A stretch of 64,000 nt of DNA from Marchantia polymorpha subsp. ruderalis (taxonomy: Eukaryota; Streptophyta; Marchantiopsida; Marchantiales; Marchantiaceae), in the NCBI GenBank assembly GCA_037833965.1, contig AP031357.1:23084001-23148000 (forward strand), written 5' to 3'. This document shows, one piece after another, positions 25,801-38,400 of this stretch (position 1 is the first letter of the stretch; every line of letters starts with the position of its first letter). Made by a program: the position numbers and the translations under genes. Below the pieces are notes generated by a model, which did no database searches, was not told the origin of the DNA, and was given only the letters and a program-made list of their open reading frames with translations.

Positions 25801-26700
25801 CAAAGAATTTAATGATGGTTGATCCCGTAAAACTCCTGGATTTATAACTTAGAGTTCACCATCAGAATATGAAGTTCCACACATTTCAATTATATTCCGA
25901 ACTTTATCTCACGATATGATGATGACGAATTCCCGGATACTGGATGTCACTAAGGAAATGTCGTGACTCAGCCTGGTACTCTCCCAAATGAGTGACCAAT
26001 TAGATTAGAAGTTAACATTATTGTTCTAAGAACACACATACCTTTTTCTGGTTATTCAGAAATGGTCTAAGATGTGTGAGGATGGGAATAAATGTTTTTT
26101 TGCTTTGATAAGAAAAGTGAGTGATTATATTAGCCCTTCCTACATAGAGAAGATCGGATTTGTAATACTTTCAAGGACGAGTGTGAGATCGGAATAAACA
26201 GTTCAAGAGCCACCGAAGCAACTGACTGTATGCATAAGGTGAGTTGAATACCTATTATAGGATTGGACAGTTGGAAGAAAAAGGCACAATTTACAAGTGT
26301 ACTCATCGACTGAGCATGAATATCATGAAAAATGCACTCAGGGTGGACTGTTACATAGCACGGTACTGTTTCGTACTGACGAGTATCCATACACCTGACA
26401 CCATGTGGACAGTGTACAAATACCTTATTTGACTAGGAAAATAATTGAGAAGGCTGGACCGAACATAGCCCGCTCTAATTAGAACGGAAAGTGATGTCAC
26501 GCAGAGGAGCTGACAGTGAGCGCCTTAAAGGCCGTGAAATGTCCAGAGTCAACGGTTGGTACCGTAGAGCCAGTCACCGGCCACCGGTAGCAGTGACAGA
26601 AGTGTGAGCATACTCACAGTATTTTTACTGCCGAAGACGTGGCTGAACCCATACCTTGGCGTGGTTGACGCCGTTCTGCCCGAACACGATGTGGCCTCTG
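22832..26700. other. Gene-free, moderately AT-rich region
   Basis: Short open frames only. Composition becomes AT-rich from about 23530 to 25900, with A/T homopolymer runs. No recognisable coding exon, RNA gene or transposon end was found. Confidence 0.5.
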
Positions 26701-27187
26701 TCCGTTGGTGTTCACGCTCATCCTCGGGCACAGCACAGGATGCACTAAAAAAGAATGAGGGGAAATTCAGATAAAATTCTCGTCCGAAGTCACCTGCTAG
26801 TGTCGGGGCCTCGGCAGAAGTCCCCACAATCGCCCACTCCCAACAAAATTGTGGATCTGCCCAACTTGCAAGCCCAACCCGGCTGCCTGCCCGCCCGCTC
26901 TACTGTACTTATCCAACCATTACTCCGGCCTAAACAAAATAAAGTCTGCCAATTCCTACCTCGGGTAAGCCGTCCCTCCGCATTACTTTCCGTCGCTTTC
27001 CCTCGCGATCGTTGGCGTTTTCCTTTCGTTCCTGCCTTCGCTTCCGTTATCTTGGAAAGAGGCAGCCGTTTGTCGGAAGCAAGCGAGGAGGGGAGACGGC
27101 GCCAACACCCTTGGGGTCCAGCGATCCCCGGCGGCCGGGAATGTCTAGCGGCCGGGCGAGGCGGGGTGGGGGCGGGGCCGGCTGGAG
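26700..27187 (+). promoter_or_regulatory. Upstream promoter region of the peptide gene
   Basis: GC-rich DNA ends in a GC-box-like stretch (GGCGGGGTGGGGGCGGGGCC, 27160-27179) immediately before the TATA box. Open frames on both strands here (26755-27315 plus; 26790-27218 minus) straddle the promoter and show no family resemblance, so they are not called as genes. Confidence 0.5.
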
Positions 27188-27195
27188 TATATAAA
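27188..27195 (+). promoter_or_regulatory. TATA box of the peptide gene
   Basis: TATATAAA is preceded by a GC-box-like run and lies in otherwise GC-rich DNA, the clearest TATA element in the window. Transcription would start at about 27215-27225, giving a leader near 600 nt before the start codon at 27825. Confidence 0.7.
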
Positions 27196-27220
27196 TCAGC
27201 CGGGGCGTCAGCTACCAATC

Positions 27221-27403
27221 ATGACAACCTCGGCTTTGCAACAAGCAGCGGCAGTCGCAACAGCAGCAGCAGCATCATCCTCCCTGCGTCCAAGAGAGAG
27301 AAAGGCCTGGAGTGAGAAAAAGCCAAACTCGGTCTCGCTCCCTTCCTTCCCTCCCTCCCTCCCTCCCTTGAGCGCCCCTCGGCAACACTTCAGGTCTCTC
27401 TGA
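27221..27403 (+). other. Upstream open reading frame in the peptide-gene leader
   Basis: ATG at 27221 opens 60 codons (MTTSALQQAAAVATAAAASS...) ending before the main start. It lies only 33 bp from the start of the TATA box, so whether it is inside the transcript depends on the exact start site. If included it would probably reduce translation of the main frame. Confidence 0.3.
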
Positions 27404-27824
27404 GGTCTCCCTCGGCCCCTCGGCCCGTCGCCTCTTCCTCTCAAGTCTCCTTTGCTTGTTTGTTCGTATGCTTAAAGCCGTGCTTTTGACAGCAGCAGAC
27501 AAAACACAACTTCTCCGGCCGTCCGTCCGATTAACTCACCTCTACCCAGCGGCTCACCTCACCGTTCTTTCTTTCGTGACACGAGAAAGCGAGACAAGTG
27601 CGGCTCGCCGTTTGCAGCAAATAGGCGAAATCAGTTCGGATCTCAGAAGAGCTGACTTCCCTCTGCACGACGACGACGACTTCTTATTCCCAATCTGCCC
27701 GCGGACTGTTCCGGCTGCTTCGAGTCTACAGTTTGAACTTCGCTCAAGCAGGAATTTAGCACCGCGGAGATTCATCGGCTACGATTTTCTTTCGCAGCTA
27801 CGTACCTCGCGAACGATATCAACG

Positions 27825-28874
27825 ATGAGGATGGCATATTGCCTCCTGATTGTCTGCACGGCGCTCACTCTGTGCGCACATTTTGCGCATGCCCGCCCAG
27901 GTGCTTTTCTTCTGCTTTCGCTAATGCCTCTATTCTACTACTATCAGATTTTCCAGGCATTAGATTTTCCGGATGAAAATTCGCTAGGAGCGTGAACTAG
28001 TCGATCGGGGTCAGCTTGACTCCACCGAGTCCCCAACTCTTTCTCATGTACAGCTCAGAGCTCGACTAGCATACATTCGGCCCCATACTGAAGTGGTGGA
28101 TAACAGGAGCAGCTCTCGGATGTCCTGTACTTCGAGCTGTGTGTCATTTTAACTTATTATTTCTCTAGATCCTTTAGCATCGTATCAGGTCCCTGGCAGT
28201 GTGCAAAATTGAATGCGAAATGCTGTTCGTCGGGCCCATCAAACCTCTACAGAATATGCAGTCAGACTCAATTTTTCTTCTCCGTCCGCAGGCCGCAGCA
28301 TTCTCACCGAAATGCAAACGTCAGAAGCCTCTATGAGCAAAGAGGAGAGTGTTCAGCATCGAGTGGAGGTATCCGATGTAGACAAAGACGAAGTCGAACA
28401 CATCGCGGAACACGAACCCAAGGTGGGATCACAAGCCACAAGCTGGCGGAGTCAAATTCTCACGTGATTCGCGGTCTTGATAAAATTCCTGTTCACGTAC
28501 GACAGTGCGCGTACCTAGCTGGCAGTGATCATGACTGCCATTGCAACTGATTCTGCAGCGCACCACGTGATGAATGGACATTGCGGGCATGCATTGACTT
28601 GTTCAGATTTTGGCAGTTAGAGAATCTGATTGGTTCCGAGGCTTTCCCAGTGCAGTATCTGACCATGACGCTCGTATTTGGAAAACAGAAAGCGGAACAG
28701 GAAGTACAATTGAAGCCCGAGTCAGACAATCAAAGTGAGTCTGAGAAGAACGAGGAGACTGAGGAAGTTGTGTGCACGGAGATGGGGACGTGCTTCGAGA
28801 AGCGTCTCCTGGTGGCTACCATCGACTACAAGAACGACGGACCCAACAACCCCATCACCGACCCACCCCACTAA
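27825..28874 (+). CDS. Secreted peptide-hormone precursor, PSY-like (tyrosine-sulfated peptide family)
   Basis: Exon 1 (27825-27900) encodes a signal peptide, MRMAYCLLIVCTALTLCAHF, with likely cleavage after AHA (residue 23). It joins in phase to exon 2 (28292-28422), an acidic spacer. The last exon ends at TAA 28874; its acceptor is ambiguous among phase-compatible AGs before 28617, 28656 or 28689. The C-terminal tail has Cys-x5-Cys, then EKRLLVATIDY and the end KNDGPNNPITDPPH. Asp-Tyr after a basic, Leu-rich stretch, followed by N-P-x-x-D-P, resembles plant PSY1-type peptides, whose Tyr is sulfated in the Golgi and which are cut out and sensed by LRR receptor kinases to promote growth. The CFEKRLLVATIDY stretch also aligns with the region before the mature peptide in phytosulfokine precursors. 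The usual His of NPKH is replaced by Thr. Total length is about 130-155 residues. Family assignment is by motif only. Confidence 0.68.
28521..28539. repeat. Small perfect hairpin in the peptide-gene intron
   Basis: GGCAGT and ACTGCC pair around a 7-nt loop (GATCATG). It is short and in intron 2; no function is claimed. Confidence 0.5.
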
Positions 28875-29489
28875 ATTGAAGGATTCTGATTTCGAGTACG
28901 ATTGTTGTCGAAGCCATTTTCACGTGAAACAAGTTACCATCAAACATTTCAAAGGCCGATTGAGATTCGGATCCTTCGTCGGGGAATTGGGGATTTGGGA
29001 AATTGGCTATCTGTGACACTACAAATTTTTGGCATATATAGTTACGTAACCGTACGCGATTAGGACAAAGGTCTTGGAGAAGGCGATCGATCGTTCCTGC
29101 CTCTGGAGGTCGAATTGCTGCTGTCCATCCCTTCTGAACCCTCTATATTCAGACCGAAGGTGCTCTCGGACTCTCAAACGAGAACACCGATACCCATAAC
29201 CACCGAAACATTTCTGGACGTGGAGCGGCGTTTCTCTACATGATGTTCGAGCTGTCTATTGACCCTTCCCTTGTTAGATATTGAGAAACGGACGTCGAGG
29301 CTAACGCCATCATTGTCTGCACGTCGTGATCTTGATCACTGGCGCCTGTAAATTACTTGCATGTATCCGAACCTGCATGCGGGCTACATCATATAGTTGA
29401 CGATAGAAAATGTACTAAGGTCTATGCATCGTATGTGTTCAGAAAATTCTCTACTTAGTTTTCTTGTAACGTAAAATGAGCAGAATAAA
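28875..29489 (+). other. Probable 3' UTR of the peptide gene
   Basis: Non-coding DNA runs from the stop codon to an AATAAA at 29484-29489, the best poly(A)-signal-like hexamer noticed downstream. Termination near 29.5 kb is an inference. Confidence 0.35.
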
Positions 29490-32400
29490 GTGCGGTACTA
29501 TTTCTATATGATTCGCTGTTATCGCGATGTGTAGATATCAATCTACGTGACTTCGAAGTCTGTCTATCGCCAATGGCGCCTTTCCATCGACACAGTTCCT
29601 GCTTGAATTCTGGAAATTTGCCCCTTCTCACCGATCGGTGGATGTTTGATTATTTGAAAGAAGCCACTTTTCATGTCCGCTCATGTATGTCTCCTACATC
29701 GTCATCGCCAAGTGCTACCGAGCCTCTTTGATTAAGCTTGCCACTTGGGCACCCATTGTGCTTGTGTCAGAACGGTTGAAAAATCGCATCTAGTATGTCA
29801 TGATGAGATCCTGTCCCTTACGCTTTCAACACCCGGATCTCGGCCACGCATTCGCTAAATTGTCCCACATTTCAAGCGACACAGCTGATGAGTTTGCGAT
29901 GCCGACGGTCTGAGTCTAAAATGCCGTCGATCAGGCGATTTGGGTTGATTGTGCTCTGTCCAGCGTTCTGTGAGGAAATGGACTCCCATCAGCCGATCGC
30001 TTTCCCGTCACGTCTGCCGATCATGAGTGAAGCCTTGAAATTGTTGCTTCTGTCCACCAAGGCGTGCGGATATTCAACAGTATAGAATACTGTCATACTT
30101 TTCGTGTATACTGATGATTTTTCATCTCACGTCTTATGAATAATGTCCCACGTAATGACACTTGGAATGATGATCTGGCTCCTTAAGCTTCGTCGACTCC
30201 TCGAATTTTTAATTGTGTTGGGAATGATGTAGTATGGCTCCCCTTTCGAGAACACAGGGAGGCACTGCACATTGTGATGATTGTGTTCCTCTCTACTCGA
30301 CTCGACCGCATGCGCTTAGCATGGTGTCGGCACTCGTAATCGTGTCCCACAGTCCCAGTCTCCCAGACTTCCACTCAGCGCTGGCGATAGAGCTCTAGTT
30401 TCGAGTGTTGTGGATTACTATGCCCCCATTGTCCCTGCTGCTTTGTGGCCCGTGCTGTCTGCATTGTCTAAGTGTTACCTGGCAAAATGTCTAAACACTG
30501 AAAGTGTTTACAGGAGGTTACACTCCGTCTGGCAGTTACTTCCGATGGGGAGTAACTAAGAGTGCCCTATGGATATTACTTGGCCGAAGTTTTATAATTT
30601 CCTGAAATTGAATCAGTTTCTTGTTACTTTGATCTCTATATGATTGTTTATTTTTCTGGTGAGCGATTTCCTTTACTTTTTGAAAAGATTTTTTCTCCGT
30701 TTGAATATCTGAATTTGGGCCTCACTGAAATTTAATTAAATTCTAAACTTTGGACAGAAGTTACTTTCACTACATATCAACTTAGAGCTCGATCGCATAT
30801 AAAGAATTACTTTAAAATACTGAATCGTTTAGTGAAAGAGATCAACCAAATGAACTATTCTAATCACAGTGGGAGACGTAAACAGGGAAATGTTGGCAGC
30901 GTTTGTTATCACGAAAACTAATAACTAAGAGATGACGGAGGATCACCCAAAGTTATAGTATGGAGCGTTTTAATTCACCTCCAAATATAGATATATGCAT
31001 CAAATCTTGGTTATCCTTAAGTTTGGTTGCTTATATTCACAGGTTTGGAGATTTGATGTGAATACTGTTCCATACAGAGTCCAGGATTTAGATGGAGTCA
31101 GGAAGTTGATGACTCTGATGATGCTAGTATATGACCATTTGAAATAGTATAAATTCCAAATTCCGAGTCCCCTCTCACGACCCTTGGTTCCATCATTAAT
31201 TTGGCGATCCCATGCTTTTCGTTTATATTACTTCGTAATCACTTCCAAAAATAAATTTAGACCCTATTTGTTGAGAAGTCAAAGCACTACTATACGAATT
31301 ACTCTAAATGTTTGAAATAGACGTTTGAGTATGTGTTTACCTCTTCGATCATTTATAATGAATAACTATTTAAAGAACTTTACTCCCGACTGTAAAGCTT
31401 TAGACAGGGCAGACTGTACCAGAGACAGACCCCGTCGCGAAGCTCGCTTTGGTGCCATCACCAGCCCAGCCTGCCGGCGATGGCAGCGGACTAGAGTCGC
31501 AGGCTACAAGTCCTGTAACTACCCCCGATTGATGTCGCGGGTGAGTGCGCCTTGTGACGTCGTAGTCGTGTCCGGAGGTCTTTTGTGCCAACAAGCTCTA
31601 TGTTCATAAACTAGCTCCCATTCATGAAAGCGCCAAAAACAGGCGCATGCTAAGGCTTCAGATCGCCGGTGCCCCCAAAAGGTATGCCTGCGCAATTCTA
31701 ACTTGTCGGCAATTGTGATAAGGGATGGTCCTGGAAAAAAGCAGTGTAGAGATCTGAGCTTCTGACACTTGCGGTGAGACTCATCCAGGCATAGTCGTGT
31801 AGCTAGGCAGCCTATTGTGGGGCGGCGGTGATCTCATGATCATAATCTTCCACCTCGGAGCTCTTCCCATTTACATGTAATTCCGTCCCCGCCTCTTCGC
31901 TGGAGATTTGGTGCAGCTGGGCTAGCGCTGCAACTGCTGTGGGGAGCCCGAAAGCATGAGTAGAGCCAGTACATTGTCGGTTACCAACTTCGCCTTCGGC
32001 GACCGTGTGTTTAGGAACCAGCCCCTTTGCTTCTGGAAGTCATCCTAATCATCCGCCGCGCACGAGTGCGAAGGAGACTTTTGCGCCGGAAGGCAGCGCC
32101 AGGCCGAGCGAGTGAGCGACCAAGATCAGAGTCAAGCCCTTACCGAACTGTGCGAGGTTGGCTAGTGCGCGCTGTTAGACTATCGGCACTACGTCCATTC
32201 TATTGCGCGTCCCCGTCTAGGCAGACGACTTTCCTCCAATTCTTTTCGCTGGACCAGTCGAAAAGCACTCCAGCGCGACAGCGCGAAAAAGTACACATTA
32301 GTTTTAAGCACCCAGCGTCTTATGAGTGAGCATGATCTAAAGTACTCTCGCAGTCTGAACCGCAAGTCGCTGAACAAGGACAAATGCAGCAGCGGCAGCA

Positions 32401-33100
32401 GCTACAGATAAAATTATAATCCCTCCCTGTTACTTTAATCATTCTGTAAACTGGAGGAAGATCGGAGGACGAGGATCTCCTGCTACTGCTGCTGCTGAAC
32501 TTGGTGAGGCAGAGATCTCCGCCAGCGCACTATCTTCACTGAGTGGGGAAGATCTAAGAGACCTTAGCAGTCACTCCCAGTTGACTTCGTATTAGGCAAG
32601 ACTGTGCATGCATGACGACGAGAGAGGAGGTGAACAATGCTCGCAGGATGCCCTCCTTCCTCATCGACGCGAGATATTCTGTAGGCGAGTGCGGGAGTCC
32701 TTCAGTCCTTGGCCTCGTTGGAACGAAAAGAGGGAGAGGAGAGCATTTGTTTGTCCCACGGTCGCGCTCGAGCTGCGAGCAGCGGCTGCAGTGCCAAGTG
32801 TGACGATGGTCGAGGACGTACAGAGTACTAGTACTGTAGTGGAGGATATGATATCGGACTTGCCAGCTGCGCTGGAGTCTGGAGCTCCGTCCTTCCGCAG
32901 GGCCAGGCAGTAGGGCGTAATTCTGCCCGGGAGGAAGGATCGACGGCTAGACCATCACGGGTCATCGATGAGGGAGGATGTAGTGGGCGTTATGATACAT
33001 TCGCCAGTCAGAAATCCCCGGAGTGGAATGGCAGCAGGTGCGACATTGTTCAGAATCGCTCTCTTCTGAGATTCTGACCTCGAAGGATGGAGAGAGGAGT
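29490..33100. other. Gene-free intergenic region
   Basis: Only short unrecognised open frames occur. GC-richer DNA at 31380-31610 and 31980-32920 carries open frames of up to 101 codons without family resemblance. AT-richer DNA lies at 30580-31390. Confidence 0.45.
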
Positions 33101-33462
33101 TCAAAGTACAGGACCTTACGGAAGGAGGGAAGGAATGGAATGGAATGGAAGGGAAGGGAAGGGCAGGAAGGGCTCCCGAGGGCTGCACTCGCTCGGTTTG
33201 TAGAAAGGGAAAACCACGTGACTCCTCCCAGACGGAGACAACGATACTATCATTACTCTGCCCATATGCATGTCGCGTGCATTCTCACGTGCTCTCATCA
33301 CTCTAACCTGCAGCGGACAGCAAGACGCACTTACCATTGTCACTTGCTCCCAGGTCCCAAGGCCTGGAGTTGTCATACATGGTGCACAGTTCTGGTGGCT
33401 GCTCCCTCCACTGCGCAGTAATAAGGTAGAAGTACTTCGACGTGAATCAGATTACCGCAGTA

Positions 33463-33501
<39 letters not shown>

Positions 33502-33600
33502 CTTTCTTTCTATCTTTCTCTGATTCTCTCTCTCTTCTTTCTCCCTCCCTGAGCCTGCCCGTGTCATGATCAGTCTTTTATCTATTGAAGTGAGCTGGGA
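33100..33600. repeat. Low-complexity cluster: GGAAT pentamers and (CT)n
   Basis: A GGAAT/GGGAA pentamer run (about 33126-33165) and a (CT)n microsatellite (33464-33495), followed by CT-rich DNA to about 33550, resemble the leaders of the real genes in this window. No gene was found attached to it, so it is either an orphan promoter or a plain microsatellite. Confidence 0.6.
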
Positions 33601-35280
33601 ATACTGCTAAATCGAAGATGCTTTCTTGGGTTCCTTTTCTCATGTGACGAGCTCCTGTTGACAACTTGCGATGTGCCTGCTCTTTCGGAGATTTCGTTGA
33701 TTTGATCATTTCAGGTGCTGCTGCGCTGGATTCTGTCTCCTCTCGCGTCCCCGTCCTCAAATCTCTCTCCCGCCTGGCAAGTGACACATGCCTCGTCTTG
33801 CAGGTAGGCGAGGCGCCAGTCCTACCGTTTCGAGGGCGAAATAACATGGGCGCACGCGGATAAAGTTTTTTCGATGAAGGTTGCGGTCGGCGAAATTTCC
33901 AATGGTCTGCACAATTCTGGTTTTCAGATCGTAGAAGATTTTATAGTATTTTGCAATGCCCGTGATGAGCTCATGTCCCTTGACACCTTGTTGACATAAG
34001 CCGGTCCTACGTAACGTCTGATGGTGTCTGGTTTCTAGTCGCCAAAGAGGACTGGCATGACATGTTGCCTGGAGGCTTAAAGGGTGTTGCATACGTACTT
34101 TAGGCACCCACTATCCATGGACATTCTTTCAGAATGGATCAGCAGTTGAGCAGCTTAGACACACATTTTTCGCATTTATGGGAAATCTGGAGGGCGGAAA
34201 AGGGAAAGTGAGGTTCATGCCTCGGACTCTACAATATTTCGGGTAGGACTGTGAGTTAAGAGATGATTATGACAGGACCGAAAGCGATGCATTGGCGCCA
34301 TTGGTGGGTCCTCATGATCTCCAGGAGATATTTTGGGCGCGACAATAGTGCATCGCAATTGCCCGACTCAACCCTTCGTATGAACTTGGGTGGTCGACAT
34401 CCTAACAGGGGGCGAGAAGATGATCCAACGCTTTCTGCGCCTCAGAAAGCATTCGTGAGGGGAGCTCGCTCAGCTTGGGGCCATCAAATCCGAGACATGC
34501 TCTTGGCCTGATCAAACCTGCCGAGATTTTATAAACTTTTTCTCACCTTCCCCACACACACGGTAGGTCCGTGCCGCTCTTCCAACACACGGTATGTACA
34601 TGCTATCTTCGACCAAATGCGGTGTCTGTCTTTATGCACGCGCACAACTGCAGTGAAACATCTTAGAATTGCTAAAGGACGTGCTAGACGTGTGTGTGTC
34701 GATATATGTTGACCGCACTTAGTCCACTTAGAGGAAGATAACCAACTGGTTTACACCACCATTGTTCATGTAAAACACATTTCTGCAGACGAATACAAAC
34801 TGAGAACAAAACTGTGCACATCTTCTGGGTTTATGGTGTTTACTGAACTGAGAACACATTGAACTCTTGACCTGGTCCAGCAGCCCAATGTCCATGTGAA
34901 CTTGCAAAACTATCCAGAGGTTAGTTTCTGTGGTCGAGTCTGCGGGGAGAGGAAATTGTCGTTCCAAATTCATGCCGTGCCGCCACAGTTGTGATGGTTC
35001 TTTCCCGTATTGAAATCAGCAGCCTTCACAGTGCTTTCTCAAAGACATAGTTGCTCACACTTGAAGGTTCCAATCAGAATGATGAAGTCCCCGGCATGAC
35101 CAAGGTTCAACCTTCTTGGGCATAATGTCAAGAGAGACTACTAATACAGAAGTTGGCTCCAGATGGGTCTCCCATGCCTCTGAAGAAGCTGGAAGAAATC
35201 TTCCGTCAGGGGCGCAAGATTACCTTCTCCAATATTCCACAAGTTTCATAGTCTAAATGTCCAATGCTACAGCTTACTTT
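33601..35280. other. Gene-free intergenic region
   Basis: Normal composition with short open frames on both strands (up to 116 codons, 33757-34107 minus). None is recognised and no credible splice-linked exon set was found. Confidence 0.45.
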
Positions 35281-35428
35281 CTTCTTATAAAGTGAGATCA
35301 TAACACAAAAATTCTTACAACAAAGAAATATTATATATACACATCAAAATATATCTTGTGCATGAGGACTTTAGGCCTAGGCAATTTGCAGAAACATAGA
35401 AGACTTCCAATACTTCGTTCTATCAAAC

Positions 35429-35453
35429 GTATGTAGCGTTTGACGCTACATAC
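35429..35453. repeat. Perfect 11-bp hairpin at the left edge of the AT-rich block
   Basis: GTATGTAGCGT (35429-35439) and ACGCTACATAC (35443-35453) are perfect reverse complements around a TTG loop. It is GC-richer than its surroundings and sits about 150 bp inside the composition boundary. Confidence 0.85.
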
Positions 35454-38400
35454 TTGGGAAAGACGATAACAGTAATTTTAGATGAATATTGAATTTCATT
35501 TTTGTCTTGCGACTTCCCATGGATTTCATCAGTAAGAGCATAACAAACTCGTCAACAAGAAACTTATGCAACTAGCACGGACAATGAAGTGGAATTGTTT
35601 TAAATTGGCGCTTTGGAACGAAGAAACTGAAATAGTTTGACATTTTCTGAAAGAGTCTTGATACATCCTGAACATGATTGAGATTTTTTGAACCATTAGG
35701 CTTTTCGCTTGCGCTTAACTCTTGCACTCAACATTGATCACACTCTTAAATTCTGCTATTTTCTTGCTTTTCAAGAGCTGATAACAAAGGAGTGGTGGAA
35801 ATTTTGAATTACATAATTGTTATTATTATGAAAATCAATGAAGATATCTAGAATCTAACGAAAAGATTAGAAAAATATATATTTCAGCATGAAAGTAATC
35901 TTTTTAAAAATATTTTATTCAAATTCATGTTAGCAAGAAAATAAACTCAAAATTGACAAAACTTATTATGAGTTAAGATAACATGATTTTTTGTACTTCT
36001 ATCAAGTCGTGCTAATTCTTAAAAACTTTGAAATATCAAAATTTTGTTTATCTATGATAACAAATCAAATAATTTTTCTTATGGAGTATTTAATAGTAAA
36101 ACTAAGAAATAATTATGTACAATCTGATTTTTCAATTGTATCAAATATCACTAATCTTATCTTTTAATAATAAAATGTACTTGAAATTGAAATTTTTTAT
36201 CATTTGAAATTCAAAAGGCAAAAATTTGAAAGTAGACATTTTCCATTGCAAGTCATTTAAATTAATATATAAAATAATTACAATAAAATCAGATTTTGAA
36301 TCAGTCTAGTTAGTCATATATGATCTGTTTGTTTGCATTGCAATTGTTATGTAAGAAAAAACTTAGAAATGTAATTTATGAAACATAAGGTTTTGAATAA
36401 GGAGACCATTTGTTCACATGAAGTATCATTGAAAACAAATCACTCATAAGTACAACTAAATGATTATATATGTGTATATTTTTGTGTTTGACTAAACAAT
36501 TGATATCGAAGCTCTAAAATCCATAATTGTATGAAGGTAAGGATTGTAAAATATTACACTAATTAAATGTGCTAATCTTAGTTATGACTATGAATATTTT
36601 TTTAATTTTAATGAAAAAGATATATAGAGTAACTTTAGATTTATGAATTATCATCATTGTTTTGTCTTTTCAACAAACAAAAATCTAGATTTTACTTTTT
36701 GAAAATATTTGAATTGTAATACTATTTGATTGATAAAACTAAGTTGGATAATTTATTTACTCATTTGATTGTGAACTTTATATTTTTACATGTAATAGCA
36801 AGTTGAGGATATTAATAATTCAATATCTTTAATAACACATAGTCATCTCAAGAGAAAAACAAAGAGCTTTATCATGTTCTAAATCGAAAGTCGGCATGGG
36901 GTAATAATCAATCAAAAATAAATCTCATAGCTATGAATGTTGTTGTTATTATATGTTTTATGGTGTGAAACACATATTTGAAAATATTTAAACAAAATTT
37001 CTTAAATAAGCATCTTATTTACCGCATTTGACATAATTATTGATCAAAATTTTGATAAAAAAAATACCAAAAAGCTGAATTTGATATTTGAAAGTTCCAT
37101 CATTATTGTCTAGTGATCAATCCAATTAATAAAAAAAAAATTGAACATCATATCAGAGTTTAACTGTAGTAAACACACGACAAGAACATCAAACCTCAAT
37201 TCAATTTAATTTAATGAGGGTATGTGTTACACCATAATTGTTAAAAAATACACTTAGCTTTTTAAGAGCAGAATTTAGAAGTTGATGGTTTATTCAAACT
37301 TTGAGTCTTTAATACGCAAATTGAAGTTTCGATGTTGTATGTATTTTTTTTGAAAGTTTTTTAGTTGTAACAAGTACAAATCTTCTAGACTCCAATGGAA
37401 TCTTTTGTAACTTGTAACTTTGAGTTTTTTAAAATGAAACTCAAAGTTACAAATTCGAAATGTTACAAATCCGTATACTGAAATAGAATTTTTACATAAA
37501 TAAGGATTTAAATATTCAGAAAATAATTGAAAAAATTCATAAAAAATGATATCAGCCATGGTAAGAATTTCAGACATAGAAATAGAGCTAATTTTGTCGA
37601 AAAATGTTAAAACTTGAACAAAATGATTCATGAAACATGATTAGAGTAGTTATTTTAAAAATATTAATTGTGGAAGTATGAATAATTAAAACTTCATCAA
37701 TTTAGTATTAAAACTTAAAGATGAGGAGGATAATATGTTCAATAAAAGATCAAAGATCAAAGATCTAATCATATACCCTATAAAATTTATAAAAGTACTT
37801 AAGTGATTTACGGGTTTTGAACTGGGTTTAATCTCATCATATTTATATGATGTAAGAAATTCAACATTCAAAACTCTCATTTGTATAACATCTTTAATGA
37901 AAGATTTTGAATTTATTAAATTTGAAATATAGGGTAATTTGTAATCTATCTCACTAAAATTCAATTTATAATAAAAAATAATTTTTACTTCATTCTTCAT
38001 TATCATATTTGTAAAATCTTGGATGGATTTTTCAACAAAATACATTTTAGATGAAAATACGTGATAAAAATGTTTAAAAAATATCTTTTGTGAAAGCTCC
38101 AAGCCAATATTGTCTATATTCAAATTAAATTTACTAAATTATTAATTAAATTTCAATTTCAGATATTTTATGTTAAAAGGTCTAAGATAAAATATGTGTA
38201 AAAAAATTTGATTTCTCAAAGGTTATTGTATGATTTGCAGAAACTTGATATGAACGTATTTTTAACATTTCATTGTGAAAGATAAAATTTCTTTGAAGAT
38301 GTTGAATGTTGAAACTTATGAATGAAAATGATTGTTTATTATTTGTATATAGATTTCTGTAACAAAAATAATTGTAAATTCATTCTTAAACTAGAACTCT

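Noticed and set aside
26755..27315. Overlapping plus and minus open frames (186 and 142 codons) at the peptide-gene promoter
   Set aside because: They run across the GC box, TATA box and likely start site, and resemble nothing known.
37290..38123. Minus-strand open frames of 113 and 145 codons in the AT-rich block
   Set aside because: Phe/Ile/Lys/Asn-rich text expected from about 80% A+T DNA; no organellar, viral or transposon motif.
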